From contig JAADJZ010000004.1 of the NCBI GenBank assembly GCA_011032825.1, positions 1,860,001-1,924,000 of the forward strand: a stretch of 64,000 bases of DNA. Direction: 5' to 3'. Positions 46,848-56,567 of this stretch are shown one piece after another. Every line of letters begins with the position of its first letter. Position 1 is the stretch's first letter. The notes below the pieces were generated by a model that saw only the letters and a list, made by a program, of their open reading frames with translations, searched no databases and had not been told where the DNA came from. The position numbers were made by a program, and so were the translations under genes. The DNA comes from Massariosphaeria phaeospora (taxonomy: Eukaryota > Ascomycota > Dothideomycetes > Pleosporales).

Positions 46848-47272
46848 ACGTACTTTACGAGTTCGCAAGCTACACGAGTTCGCAAGCTACTTAATTTTAC
46901 TAAAGAAAATTAATAATCTAGAGCTTAATAACTCTACAACTGCTTAATAGAGTTTTCTAAAAATCAAATATGCTATTTCTGTATATATAAGCTTTGTGTA
47001 ACTAAGATTACTAAGCTCTAGCTAGTCTAGAAAAGTAGATAGCTAAAAACGCACGAACGTTTTTAACTTTTCTTAAATAACTTTCTAAGTACTAACGCTA
47101 TAGCTTAGTAATCTTAGTTACATAAAGCTTATATATACAGAAATAGCATATTTGATTTTTAGAAAACTCTATTAAGCAGTTGTAGAGTTATTAAGCTCTA
47201 GATTATTGATTTTCTTTAGTAAAATTAAGTAGCTTGCGAACTCGTGTAGCCTACTCGCTCGTAGAGTACGTT
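46848..47272. mobile_element. MITE 2, almost complete foldback, in element D
   Basis: 425 bp, TA on both sides (46846-46847, 47273-47274). Inverted repeats of about 175 bp at each end leave only a short centre (about 47,025-47,095). The tip, ACGTACTTTACGAGTTCGC, matches element C over its first 14 bases. Related to MITE 1. Confidence 0.85.
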
Positions 47273-47488
47273 ATAGCTTATAGTATAATTTTAGTAAAGT
47301 ACGCTGCTTAGTAGTATGCGCTACTTAGTAGTAAATAACGTTAGTAAATAAACCTATTAATTAATAGTTATATAAAAGCGCTACTAGCTAGGTAGTATCT
47401 AAGTATTAAAGCTAGTTATAATAAATATTTTGCGTGTATATAAGTAAAGAAATAATAAAAACTTAAAAAGAAAAAAAACTTTATTAGA

Positions 47489-47790
47489 GTTATTTTAATA
47501 GACTATAGTTTTAAGAAGCTCTATAAAAAAGCTACCTATTTAGCTTTTACTAAATACAAATAAAGCTTTTTTTAAGCATTCGCGTAAACTTTTATCTACA
47601 TCTATTTTGCAAATATACACTTTGTTTTTTCAAATTTGCCTTCGCACTCTATAGAAGTTATCTTGATAAACTATAGTTCTAAGAAGCTTTACAAAACGAA
47701 CAACTACTTAGCTTAGTTACGCTAAAAACAAATAAAGCTCTTCGCAGCAAATTCGAGCTTTGCGAAAACTTTCTCTTTCTTTCTCACTCT
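47489..47790. repeat. 168-bp direct repeat at the right edge of the AT-rich block
   Basis: Unit 1 from 47489 (GTTATTTTAATAGACTATAG) and unit 2 from 47657 (GTTATCTTGATAAACTATAG) match over their first 110 bases or so, with differences that are largely transitions; similarity then fades. The second unit runs into GC-normal sequence. Confidence 0.6.
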
Positions 47791-48480
47791 ACCTCTGCAA
47801 GTGAACCCCCACACTCACGTGCCCCCGCACCGCGACCGCGCGCCCGCGCCAAGGCTGACGTCACCCCCATCGTATCCGACGCGCACCTCGAAAAGCCTAC
47901 CCTCAGAAGCCCAACGAGACGATACCCAGTATAATGGATACGATAGGGCTTTGTAAGGATAGACATAGACTATCTACATACTGCTGAAAACTTCTGGGGT
48001 GCCAGGAGGATCGCCTGATGGAGGCTTTGTTATCGGGTGTCTACCCCTCCATGCCGTGGTTACCCCACCAAAAACATCAGCAGAAGACGCATCACATCAC
48101 GCATGCATAACTCACACCAAATATAGCGAATTTGCCACAGAATCATTTCGTCTACATCATCTTCCACACATGAACCGCTCCACACATCGGGTATAAACAT
48201 GAAACCTAACCGCGCTGTGCCATGCCATGCCATACCATAAACATAGAGACAAAGGAAAAGCAAAAGGAGAAAGACATTGTGAACGCCGTGAGTACCGCTA
48301 TGCATGTGTTTTCGTGATTCCTCCGCCATCCATTCCATCGTGAAAAAGTGGTGAAAATGACACGACGCCGATCCGATCCGCTATGCATATGCTCCATCTC
48401 CGTATTGCTGCCGCGATGCTGTCATAAACGATACAACTCCTGCTCCATGTTTTTTGACTATCGTACATGCACCCCGGCTT
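47791..48480. other. intergenic, 3' flank of the SLX4-like gene
   Basis: Base composition returns abruptly to normal at about 47,790. No gene is recognised; the part next to 48,480 is probably 3' UTR. Confidence 0.4.
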
Positions 48481-51369
48481 TTAGTAAAAGCCCTTGCGCA
48501 CACCATCACCCCTTCCCCATGGTGCCTTCGAAATGCTCGCGATGCTGTTCACCTGCAAGACGTCCTGCATCTGCGCCACCTCCAGCTCCTTCTCCACTGC
48601 AAGTACATCGTCGCCGCCCTCTTCGACAACGAGCTTTTCCTCTCCTCTGGCCTTGAGCACTCTGTTCCATGCCTTGACTTGCAGTTGCGTCGCGCGCTTG
48701 AAGGTGCGAATGGAGGTCTTCGTGTTGACGAACGTGGTAATATCTTCCAAGTTGAGGGGTTCCATCTCGACTATCTGTTGATAGAATGTCGGAGTCGCTT
48801 GGTCGGTGGAGAGTTCCAGCAGACGGATGGCCGTATACATTTTTTCGAAGATAGAGGGTTTGATGGCGTTCCAATCGAGGTGATATGAAGGCAGGCGGTA
48901 GACACGGGTCGGCTCAGGCTTGGACGCAGCTTCTGCAGACGGGGTGAGTGTGGCTTGCGGTTCTGGTGCGTCCAGGCGAGCGCGTTTGCGGGGCGGACTC
49001 AGAATAAGGGGCTCGTCATCCTCCGAATCGGGAATCTCGACTACGCCTTTGAAGCGTCCCTCGGGTTTAGTGACCTCCGTCGTACATAGAAGCGAGGAAA
49101 CCGGTATTGTTGTCTTCTTCTCCTTGCCCCATGGAACGGCTCTGTTCGGTGGTGCTGCGAAATGTGATGTTGAAGGGCGAGCTGGGCGGTACTTTGGTGA
49201 GAGCGAGCCAATGTCACCGATAATCGAGTCCAGCGTAGAAGGAGGGCGACTGGAGCGCTGGTAGTGTGATGTTGGGTCGTCAATGTCCATCATAGTGGAA
49301 TCAACATTCTGGTTTGACGGCGGAGGCTCTGAGTAATCGTCAATGTTGTGAAAGGTTACTTCATCCTCGATCGAACTCCGTAGCTGCCGACCGGGCGAAC
49401 ACCGAGAAGCACCGGGCGGGGGTGTAGGTAGATCGGAAGAGATAGAAATTACTGGAGCCTCGAAGTCGTCGATATGTGCAAACGACATCCGTCTGCTGTC
49501 TGGAGCATCAGTGGTACCGTTTAGTATTGGTGGAAGATCATGAACGTCGCTGGCGCCATCCATAGTCAACGGAACGTCAGAAACGTCTTTGGGACCGTCC
49601 ATCAGTAATGGAAGATCTCGAGTACGATCGGGTTCAGGGATGTAGATGTCGCTCTTGTCGAGTAATTGGCCATCTTCATCTCGTGAGCTCGCGGCCCAGA
49701 GAGCTTTCTTTCCCTTCAGTTTTGCCAGTCGTGACCATGGCTGTGAACCTTTGGTAGTATCATAGTCATACCCCGCGAGACTCTGCGCATCGAGCTCTGA
49801 CTCGTGGAGCGCCTGTTGTATCTGTCGAACCATGGTAGGTGACTCGTCGAGGGCGAGCTGACTCGAGGTGCCAAATAGAATGTCTTGCCTGCTGAGCTTC
49901 AAGAGAGCAGCAGAAGGACTGAGAAGCTTGTCTGCCACCATCTTCGGTTTGGCGGCTGCTTTGACTGGAGCCTTTTTGGATTTCGGTCGCGGCTCTCCCT
50001 TGTTCGATGCAGCTTTGGTGCTCGACGGCTTGCGGGGCTTGCGGGGTTTGCTGGATGTCTTCGTTGTATCAGGAGCCGGCACATCATTCAACGCCACCTT
50101 TGTCGTGGTCTTGCGAGGGCTGAAGAAGTCGGTCGTCGGGACGGGTGGGCTGGGATCGGCGCTTTGGTTTGCATATTGACCAGTCACTAGATCGGTGATG
50201 GTTCTGACCTTCTTCTTGGACACTTTCGCCTTATCAGGTGACGGATTGTGCAAGACCAATTCGTTGCCAGGAACGACGACCAGATCGACCTTTCGACGTG
50301 TCGTCGTTGCGGCGGATTCTGGATTGTCAACCTTTGCAGCTGCGAGCGAGGCTGGCCCGGACTCGGCATCCGGGTACGCGAAACCGGAGACCATGCTCGT
50401 GAACTCTCCCTTATCGACGGCGACAGCTGGGGGATTATCCGTAGTGTTGGCCAAGTCTGGAAGCGTCGCCGCTGATAGTCCTGTGTCTCGAGTCGGGGTC
50501 CAATCGCGTCTTCGTGCAACGGCTTCTTCCAGATCGAGACATGGTGCATCCATTTCCTTTCGCTGCGGGCTTTCCGGCACCTCCCAAATCGAGTCGTCCT
50601 CGTTTCGTCCATCAACTCTGCGTGCGTCTGCCTTTGTGCCAATCGCACTCGCATTTCCGTCCCCGAAATGGGAGGAGAGGATATCTGCATCTTTGACTCG
50701 GCTCTTCGAGGTCTGCTTCGTCGCGCCTCTCGGCTTTGTGATCTTCGCCTTCTTCAGCGTGGTTTGCGTCTCGCCTCCCGCCGACTCGGTCTTCTTCGCG
50801 CGGGACTTCCTCGTCTTAGCCGGTTTCGGCTGCGGCGCTGGTGTTGGTGCTGCTGATTCGGCCGCAGGCTCGGTGGGAGCGATGTGGATAGGCTCGGTGA
50901 AGTAGGTCGACGTCGTGGCACCCTGCACGCTGCCGTCTTTGTTTGCTTTGGGTTTTCGCGCCCTAGCCTTCTTTTTGGGTGGCTCGCCCTCTCCGTCGGC
51001 CGCGAGCTTCGGAGCCGGCTTCCTGCCCTTCTTCGCTTTAGCCCCTGGGGCTTCCGAAGGAGCTGCGAGCGATTGTTCGTCGCGCATGTCGTTGTCGGGC
51101 CTCGCGTCCAGGTGTTGCGACCTGACGAGCTCGCCAGCGGTGGCGAACCCCCTGAGGGCCTTCTCGGGGATGGCTGCAGCCCGCGAGCCCGATTTCAACG
51201 TGCCCGCGGTCATCCTCGTCGCGCCCCTGAGCTGCAGAGGTGATTGAGGGAGGAGCGAGGCGAGAGGGACGCGCCGCCTGCTCGCGGGAGGGGTGTTCGG
51301 CGGCGAGGAGACTGCGCCTGGGGGAGGCGACGAGGACAGCACAACGATCTCGAAGGTCCTGCCGGCCAT
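48481..51369 (-). CDS. SLX4: SLX4-like structure-specific endonuclease scaffold subunit
   Basis: Intronless minus-strand frame. I choose the ATG at 51367-51369 (962 residues) because fungal SLX4 proteins begin with a short segment followed by VVLSSSPP, here MAGRTFEIVVLSSSPPP; the open frame itself extends upstream to 51507. SLX4 is the nuclear scaffold that activates the SLX1 nuclease to cut branched DNA such as Holliday junctions. Most of the protein is disordered and Lys/Pro/Ser-rich, with basic nuclear-localisation-like stretches (PKKKARARKPK). In the middle is FGTSSQLALDESPTMVRQIQ, a motif known from fungal SLX4. The C-terminal conserved domain (about residues 845-925, from YHLDWNAIKPSIFEKMYTAI) would bind SLX1. 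The tail after it is acidic, then basic. I see no damage. Confidence 0.85.
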   Translation of the reverse strand: MAGRTFEIVVLSSSPPPGAVSSPPNTPPASRRRVPLASLLPQSPLQLRGATRMTAGTLKSGSRAAAIPEKALRGFATAGELVRSQHLDARPDNDMRDEQSLAAPSEAPGAKAKKGRKPAPKLAADGEGEPPKKKARARKPKANKDGSVQGATTSTYFTEPIHIAPTEPAAESAAPTPAPQPKPAKTRKSRAKKTESAGGETQTTLKKAKITKPRGATKQTSKSRVKDADILSSHFGDGNASAIGTKADARRVDGRNEDDSIWEVPESPQRKEMDAPCLDLEEAVARRRDWTPTRDTGLSAATLPDLANTTDNPPAVAVDKGEFTSMVSGFAYPDAESGPASLAAAKVDNPESAATTTRRKVDLVVVPGNELVLHNPSPDKAKVSKKKVRTITDLVTGQYANQSADPSPPVPTTDFFSPRKTTTKVALNDVPAPDTTKTSSKPRKPRKPSSTKAASNKGEPRPKSKKAPVKAAAKPKMVADKLLSPSAALLKLSRQDILFGTSSQLALDESPTMVRQIQQALHESELDAQSLAGYDYDTTKGSQPWSRLAKLKGKKALWAASSRDEDGQLLDKSDIYIPEPDRTRDLPLLMDGPKDVSDVPLTMDGASDVHDLPPILNGTTDAPDSRRMSFAHIDDFEAPVISISSDLPTPPPGASRCSPGRQLRSSIEDEVTFHNIDDYSEPPPSNQNVDSTMMDIDDPTSHYQRSSRPPSTLDSIIGDIGSLSPKYRPARPSTSHFAAPPNRAVPWGKEKKTTIPVSSLLCTTEVTKPEGRFKGVVEIPDSEDDEPLILSPPRKRARLDAPEPQATLTPSAEAASKPEPTRVYRLPSYHLDWNAIKPSIFEKMYTAIRLLELSTDQATPTFYQQIVEMEPLNLEDITTFVNTKTSIRTFKRATQLQVKAWNRVLKARGEEKLVVEEGGDDVLAVEKELEVAQMQDVLQVNSIASISKAPWGRGDGVRKGFY

Positions 51370-52170
51370 CCTCGGAGGCAGAAGGGGCAGTCTAGACGCC
51401 AATACGGCGGTTGTGGGGAAGGCGCGGGGGGGAGGGCGTTGGTGGTGGTGTTGCTGGCAACGGAGCCAGAAGGAGCGCTCGGACCACTCCACCAAAATCG
51501 CTTCCAAGTCTCCCGTTTTGCCCCCTCACCAACGCCCCCTCTGCTCCCTCACCCCCCCAACTCGACGATGGCATGCAATAATCGAGGAGCGCTCTCATTA
51601 GGAGCATCCGAAGCTCCTCTCAATTTTTCCCATTGCCAAATTTGGCTCGTTGCAGCGTCCTGGGGAGACAGCCGTCCCTCTCCAGCCTCTCCCCTCGCGG
51701 GTTTTGGGACCCCCGCTCAACTCTCCTCAGCGGATGAGAGCAGACAGCCGTGTGGAAAGGTAAAACACAGGCGCTCGAGAGCTCCTTGAGGCCTGCCCTG
51801 GCCGGGCGGGGTGATGATTGAGCCTGCCCCTTTGGCCCACAGCTTCATGTAGGCATCGCGAGATCTCAACCACCTGTGCCTTTTGAAAGGCTCGTTTTGC
51901 GAGCTCATTCGGGCCCACACTACGAGCGACAAGCTCTGCTTATGGCGACTTCGCAGTGCGTGGGCAGCTGGGGGTGGCCGGTTGGCCGCATCTCTCCGCT
52001 CGCCCAGCCTCACCCCGCCCCACCAACCCTCTCCCCAACACCACAAGAACTCCTCAACGGGAGACACTTGCTTACTGCTAGGGCGCGCGAGATATCCGTC
52101 ATGAGTATCCCGGCGTCGAACTCCCCTGGGGCAGGAGGCGCGATTGCTCCTGGCGTTGCTTCTGACGGCG
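51370..52170. other. upstream region of the SLX4-like gene
   Basis: GC-normal sequence with overlapping short frames on both strands; probably promoter and leader of the minus-strand SLX4-like gene. Nothing specific is recognised. Confidence 0.4.
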
Positions 52171-52872
52171 CACTCACCTGGCGGACATCTCCACCAGCGA
52201 GCGCGGCAACATCTTCAGGACCATCGGCTTAGGAGCAAGCTCAAAGTGGGTAACCAACTGCACTTGATACTGACTCCTCAGCGCTCGAGCGACCGCGGAC
52301 AATAACCCGCGGCGATAGCGGGTACGTACATCCTCGACGGTACCGCCTTCTCTGCAGCCACCCGCGAGGCACTTAGGCGAGCACGGAACGATGCACCTCG
52401 AAAATTGCGCATACAATGTCGAGTGGAACTTTTGTTCCCTCACCAGCCTCGAGGGATAGCGACAGCTTCTTGGACATCGTGCTGGGTCATTGTTCTTGCA
52501 CATCGTGTTGCTACGACTGCCTATGACGACCCGTCTGGAGCAAGCTTGGGTCGGTGACAACATACAATGTGGATACCGATAGTGCCTGGCGTAAGTGGAA
52601 CTCCTTCGACCTGTCGTCATCTGGCTGACTTCTTAATGTTTAGGACCGTGTACAGTTCCTCCTCGAAGTGCCACAGCAATCCGGGGCCGCGTTCTCTGTG
52701 CTTCCTCCGGCTTGCCACAGCAATTCGGTGCCGCTATCTCCGGCACAGCAACATAGTTGACAGTAACGGGATAGAGTGAAGCGCTGGACACAACTTCTCC
52801 GTAATTGACAGCTTCCTCGTTGGCTGAGACACCTTCTTCCTCTTCTTCATCTTGAGGTTAGCCATGTCGGAC

Positions 52873-53130
52873 TTAGAAGAGCTGTTTTCCATGCGGGGAT
52901 GATGCCCTGGGCATAACCTCTTGGTAAGTCAACATCTCGGGGAGGTTAGCTATGTCGTACTTGGTCATCATCTTGGGCGGCGCCAGCCCGTCCGCTCGCT
53001 TCTCGCGCAGCTTGCGGTATGCGTCGCGCTTTTTCTCAAACAGCGTGTCCACTTCTAGCGGCGACTGGAAAGACGCGACGTCTTGGATGATCTTGAACGC
53101 ATAGTCCTTGTGGATCTGCGCGCGCTCGGC
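52873..53130 (-). pseudogene. protein-like fragment, family not recognised
   Basis: Open for about 86 codons and reads as a charged helical segment (DTLFEKKRDAYRKLREKRAD, then MMTKYDIANLPEMLTY). Joined on its upstream side to the rhodopsin-like fragment in a different frame. Could be part of a real gene with a missed exon. Confidence 0.35.
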
Positions 53131-53179
53131 CAGGATTCAGACGAGGGTTGCCCCTCGCTTGTGTGCTCGACAAAGGTAC

Positions 53180-53329
53180 TGAAGGCGACGAGCTCTTCAA
53201 TGCACGACCACAATCCGACTTGGATGCCCTCCCAAGGTCGGCGCTAGAATCGCCAGTGCGGCCGTAGCGTGTGCCGGCTACGACTTTGATGATCGACGCT
53301 ACACCGGCGAAGACACCGAGAGCCATCAA
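53180..53329 (-). pseudogene. fragment of a fungal rhodopsin-like integral membrane protein
   Basis: MALGVFAGVASIIKVVAGTRYG and, in the next frame, EGIQVGLWSCIEELVAF match the late transmembrane region of the large fungal rhodopsin-domain membrane protein family (seven helices). A frame change lies between the two halves and the remaining helices are missing. Function lost. Confidence 0.6.
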
Positions 53330-53404
53330 GTCACCTACAACAACGGAAAGAACAGGATTGTCTCGATGGCGCCTCTTAGGATATCTGCTCGCATACTAGT
53401 GGAT

Positions 53405-53582
53405 AGCTGGCTAGGTCCTGGAGCCACCAGGGCTGTACTTGGTGCCATCGCGTTGACATCGAGACCGCTGAGACTGTGTCTTCTGTAGCGCTTGGCTGGC
53501 TAGGTCCTGGAGCCACCAGGGTTGCACTTGGTGCCATCGCATTCACATCGAGACCGCTGAGACTGCGTCTTCTGTATCGCTT
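53405..53582. repeat. 89-bp tandem duplication
   Basis: Units 53405-53493 and 53494-53582 share GCTGGCTAGGTCCTGGAGCC and differ at a few bases. 89 is not a multiple of three, so the duplication shifts any frame across it. Confidence 0.8.
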
Positions 53583-56260
53583 CGTAGATGCTGGCTTCGT
53601 GGCAGCGATGGCGAGTTGGGCGTCGACTTCCTCCTCATTCTGGCAGTCCAAGCAGTCGAGCTCTTCGCGAAGGAACATGCCTTCGTACAAAATGGGCGCC
53701 GTGGTGCCGACAAGCCACCTGGATTTCCGTCAGTCAAATTCTGAATATTGAGGGCAGTCGTTCTCAGAAACGCTGGAGTGGCTATTACCTATCAAGAGAT
53801 GGAACGGCGGACCAACAAGCGGAACTTAGCGTTGCCCGACTCCTGCAGCTTCCCGATCTGCGCAGAGCGCTTCGGATTCACGGGGACAGGCGGCGGCGGG
53901 ACCGATGCTCTCGAGTGAAAGCCATGATAGGCACGCTCTCTTCATAGTATTTGCGGCACGTCACCGCACCGCAAATCCGAAATTGGCATGCTCCATAGTC
54001 GAAAGAGGAGGAAAATGTCCTCCCTGCTTCCTCTCTCCGCCACCTTTTCGAGAAGACAGATGTGCTTCGGACTGGAACACTTTGCGATCATGGACGCCCA
54101 TATACTTTCAAGTTTTTTTTTCTTCAAAGGCGAAGTGCGAAGAGAAGGTACCGAACGGACTCCTTCGATCTATCGCCACTGGGCCAGAGCAAGGGCGTTT
54201 GCGGTTGCCGAGGATGACAATCTGGAGTACTGGGGTATGAAAAGAGTTGGACCAAGCCACGGACTAGAAGGGATTCAAGAGCCTAAACGGCAAGGGCGAA
54301 AGAGCTGGGAGCATTGGATATGGGTACTCAGCGTACACAGAGTGTATGTGTAAGAAATAGGTGAATAGTGCATTGCTGAGCCCGTGTCCTCAGCTATGTG
54401 CAAACGCGACGTCTGGATGTATGAGTCTTCCCGCTGATCGCGCCGGAGGTGCAATCAGGTGAGATTGCGACTTCGGTGGCACACCGAAAGGCACGTAGTG
54501 GCTTCCACGCTCGTCACCAATATCGGTATCCTGGAATTTCTGGGCAAGATCACCCAGTAGAGCTCGAAGCTGCTCGTTCTGTCTCATGGCATCGTTCATC
54601 TTTGTTGGGTCGGGAGAAGTCCTCATCCATCTGAACTGGAGCAGGGCCAGTTGTTGGGTGGGTCGAGCCAGGGCGAGAGGAAGGTCCAGGGGTGGGGGTG
54701 TCATTTTGTGCCATACTAAACGGCGACGGTTTCGAATCTACAAACCTACAAGACCTGGTGAATCAACGACAAGATTCTTCGTCTCAACTCCAGACCACAA
54801 GAAGCCATCAAAGCGACCTGAGGTCAAGATCTCCCACTCGTGCTTTGTGATCGCAGCCAGTGTAGCAAGGTAGAACGCATCTCTGCGTTTCGGAGAAGGT
54901 ACATGACCGTAAGCTGGTCCTTGGGCACAGTGTGTAAGCGGTATAGGCGCTGCAGAGCCAGAGACCGGATGCACAGCAGGACAAGCCATCCTTGTACTGC
55001 TTCTCGTTGATCATGATGATGGGATATATCACCCCTCTTCTTCAAAGTCTCGGGGCCCTTCGCATCATTCTTGGATTTTCCAGCCAGCCTTTCAGGACCA
55101 CCATCGGGCTGCGAGGCGAGCAGCCTGAGCCGAGCCTCCACCGCTTGTTCTCCGACCACCGACTCTTCCACCTGTGCTTTGCGTAGTTCGAGCGCCACCA
55201 CAAGCTCACTGCGGATCCTTTTCCAGGTCCCACTTCACGCTGGAACCCTGGGCCCTAAGCTGCCACAGGCGATCCAGGTGGATCATCGGGACGGGAAGGT
55301 CGCATAGTCCACGGCTCCATGACGCGCACCGCGTGCCACTGCTTGCCTTTCTCGAGAAGACTGTCGGTGGAACCCTCGGCAAAGCCACGCACCGCGTCCT
55401 CGATGTACTTGAAGAGTTCACGGGCACTGTCGCGTTCCTTGGTCAGTGTTGCCTCTACTGGATCTTTCGCTCCGTCGCGGGTTTATCATGCTTGCGAAGG
55501 CGTCGGATCTCGTACTGCTTCTCGTTGATAACGATGATGCGGTGATGATGGGATCGGATGTACAGCAGGACAAGCCATCCTTGTACTGCTTCTCGTCGAT
55601 CATGGTGTGGGAGATATCACACCACTTCTGCAGCGTCTTGGGGCCCTTTGCTTCAATTTTCGATTTCCAGCCAGTCTTTCGGACATCCGCGACGTCCGAT
55701 CCCATGAAAATTTGCAGGCAGGGCGGAAAACCCTCCCTGTTCATGATCTTTTCGACGCGTTCGAAGTATACAGCGATCATTCTTGGTCTCTGTACATGTC
55801 AGTTGAGGTGTCTCATTCTGGACTCGGATCGAAAAAACTCACGGCCTCGATTGAGCATGAACGACCTGAAACTGTACTCTGTTAGAATCTGCCGGATGCC
55901 GAACCAATGGATTGCGTCGCATGTGATAGCGTTGCCTCGCACTGGGGTTGTCCTCGATGAACTGGGCGACTTACCGATCGGAAACATTGGAATTGGCAAA
56001 TTCTGCCATCTTCAATTGCCAGATGTGTGTTGTGTGATAGGTGTGTGGAAGGATGTACAATATGATTGGAGGGTGCGTGTAAAGGACGTGTTGGTGCCGG
56101 GTGTCGCTGGTGGCCGAGAGGGGGTCATTCGCCCGGCCTTTCAACTCCACATCCAGCACCAGACACGGTGGCAGAACACCTTATCCCAGCTCGTCTAGTA
56201 TTGTTGAACTGGTTCTCGTTGATCATGATGATGCGATGATCACCGTAATCGACCATGCGC

Positions 56261-56567
56261 TTGTCGGTCGCAGGTGATCAATTTGCCCTGGTTGGGGTGG
56301 ATAACCACGTCGTTCACTGGGACGCCATGGGCGCAATTACGCTCGGTTCACGCGTTCTACGTCTGGACGGTCGCCGTCTTTCGAACTCGTCCTCAACCAC
56401 TCCCTCTCGCAATGGAACGCGACGCCTGTGATGTTAGACGTATGGCCTTCGAACGTCAGGACTGCATTGGGGTTGGTCGACTTGATATCGTAAAGCCTAA
56501 CCGTGTGGTGGCCGGCTGCAGCAAGGTAGCGTTTGTCAGGGGAGATGCAGAGCCGGTTGACCTGGGA
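56261..56567 (-). pseudogene. fragment of LST8 (TOR complex WD40 subunit)
   Basis: SQVNRLCISPDKRYLAAAGH, YDIKSTNPNAVLTFEGHTSN and, after a frame change, HGVPVNDVVIHPNQGKLITC match the second and third WD40 repeats of LST8, the beta-propeller subunit of TORC1 and TORC2. Only about 100 of roughly 310 residues are present, without a start. The GTAAGT introns expected of a whole gene are not in this piece. A functional copy must lie elsewhere in the genome. Confidence 0.75.

Larger units (their letters stand above)
44839..47338 (+). mobile_element. second Fot1/pogo-type transposon (element D)
   Basis: Terminal inverted repeats of about 70 bp (starting ACGTTATTTACTACTAAG) at 44839 and 47338, flanked by TA. 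Without its two insertions it is about 1.8 kb. The transposase reads on the plus strand (about 44,990-46,845) with stops. The best piece, open at 46133-46321, aligns with the KLNFFTTFKIAYFKTF / GF-AA-LVP part of Fot1 transposases. Its terminal repeats differ from those of element C, so it belongs to another subfamily. Confidence 0.85.

Noticed and set aside
15650..47780. CRISPR array or bacterial island
   Set aside because: Repeats are LTRs, terminal inverted repeats and element internals with eukaryotic domains; no regular short repeat-spacer pattern.
48481..51507. SLX4 start at 51507
   Set aside because: The extra 46 residues are His/Pro/Arg-rich and lie before the MAGRTFEIVVLSSSPP segment that resembles the usual fungal N-terminus.
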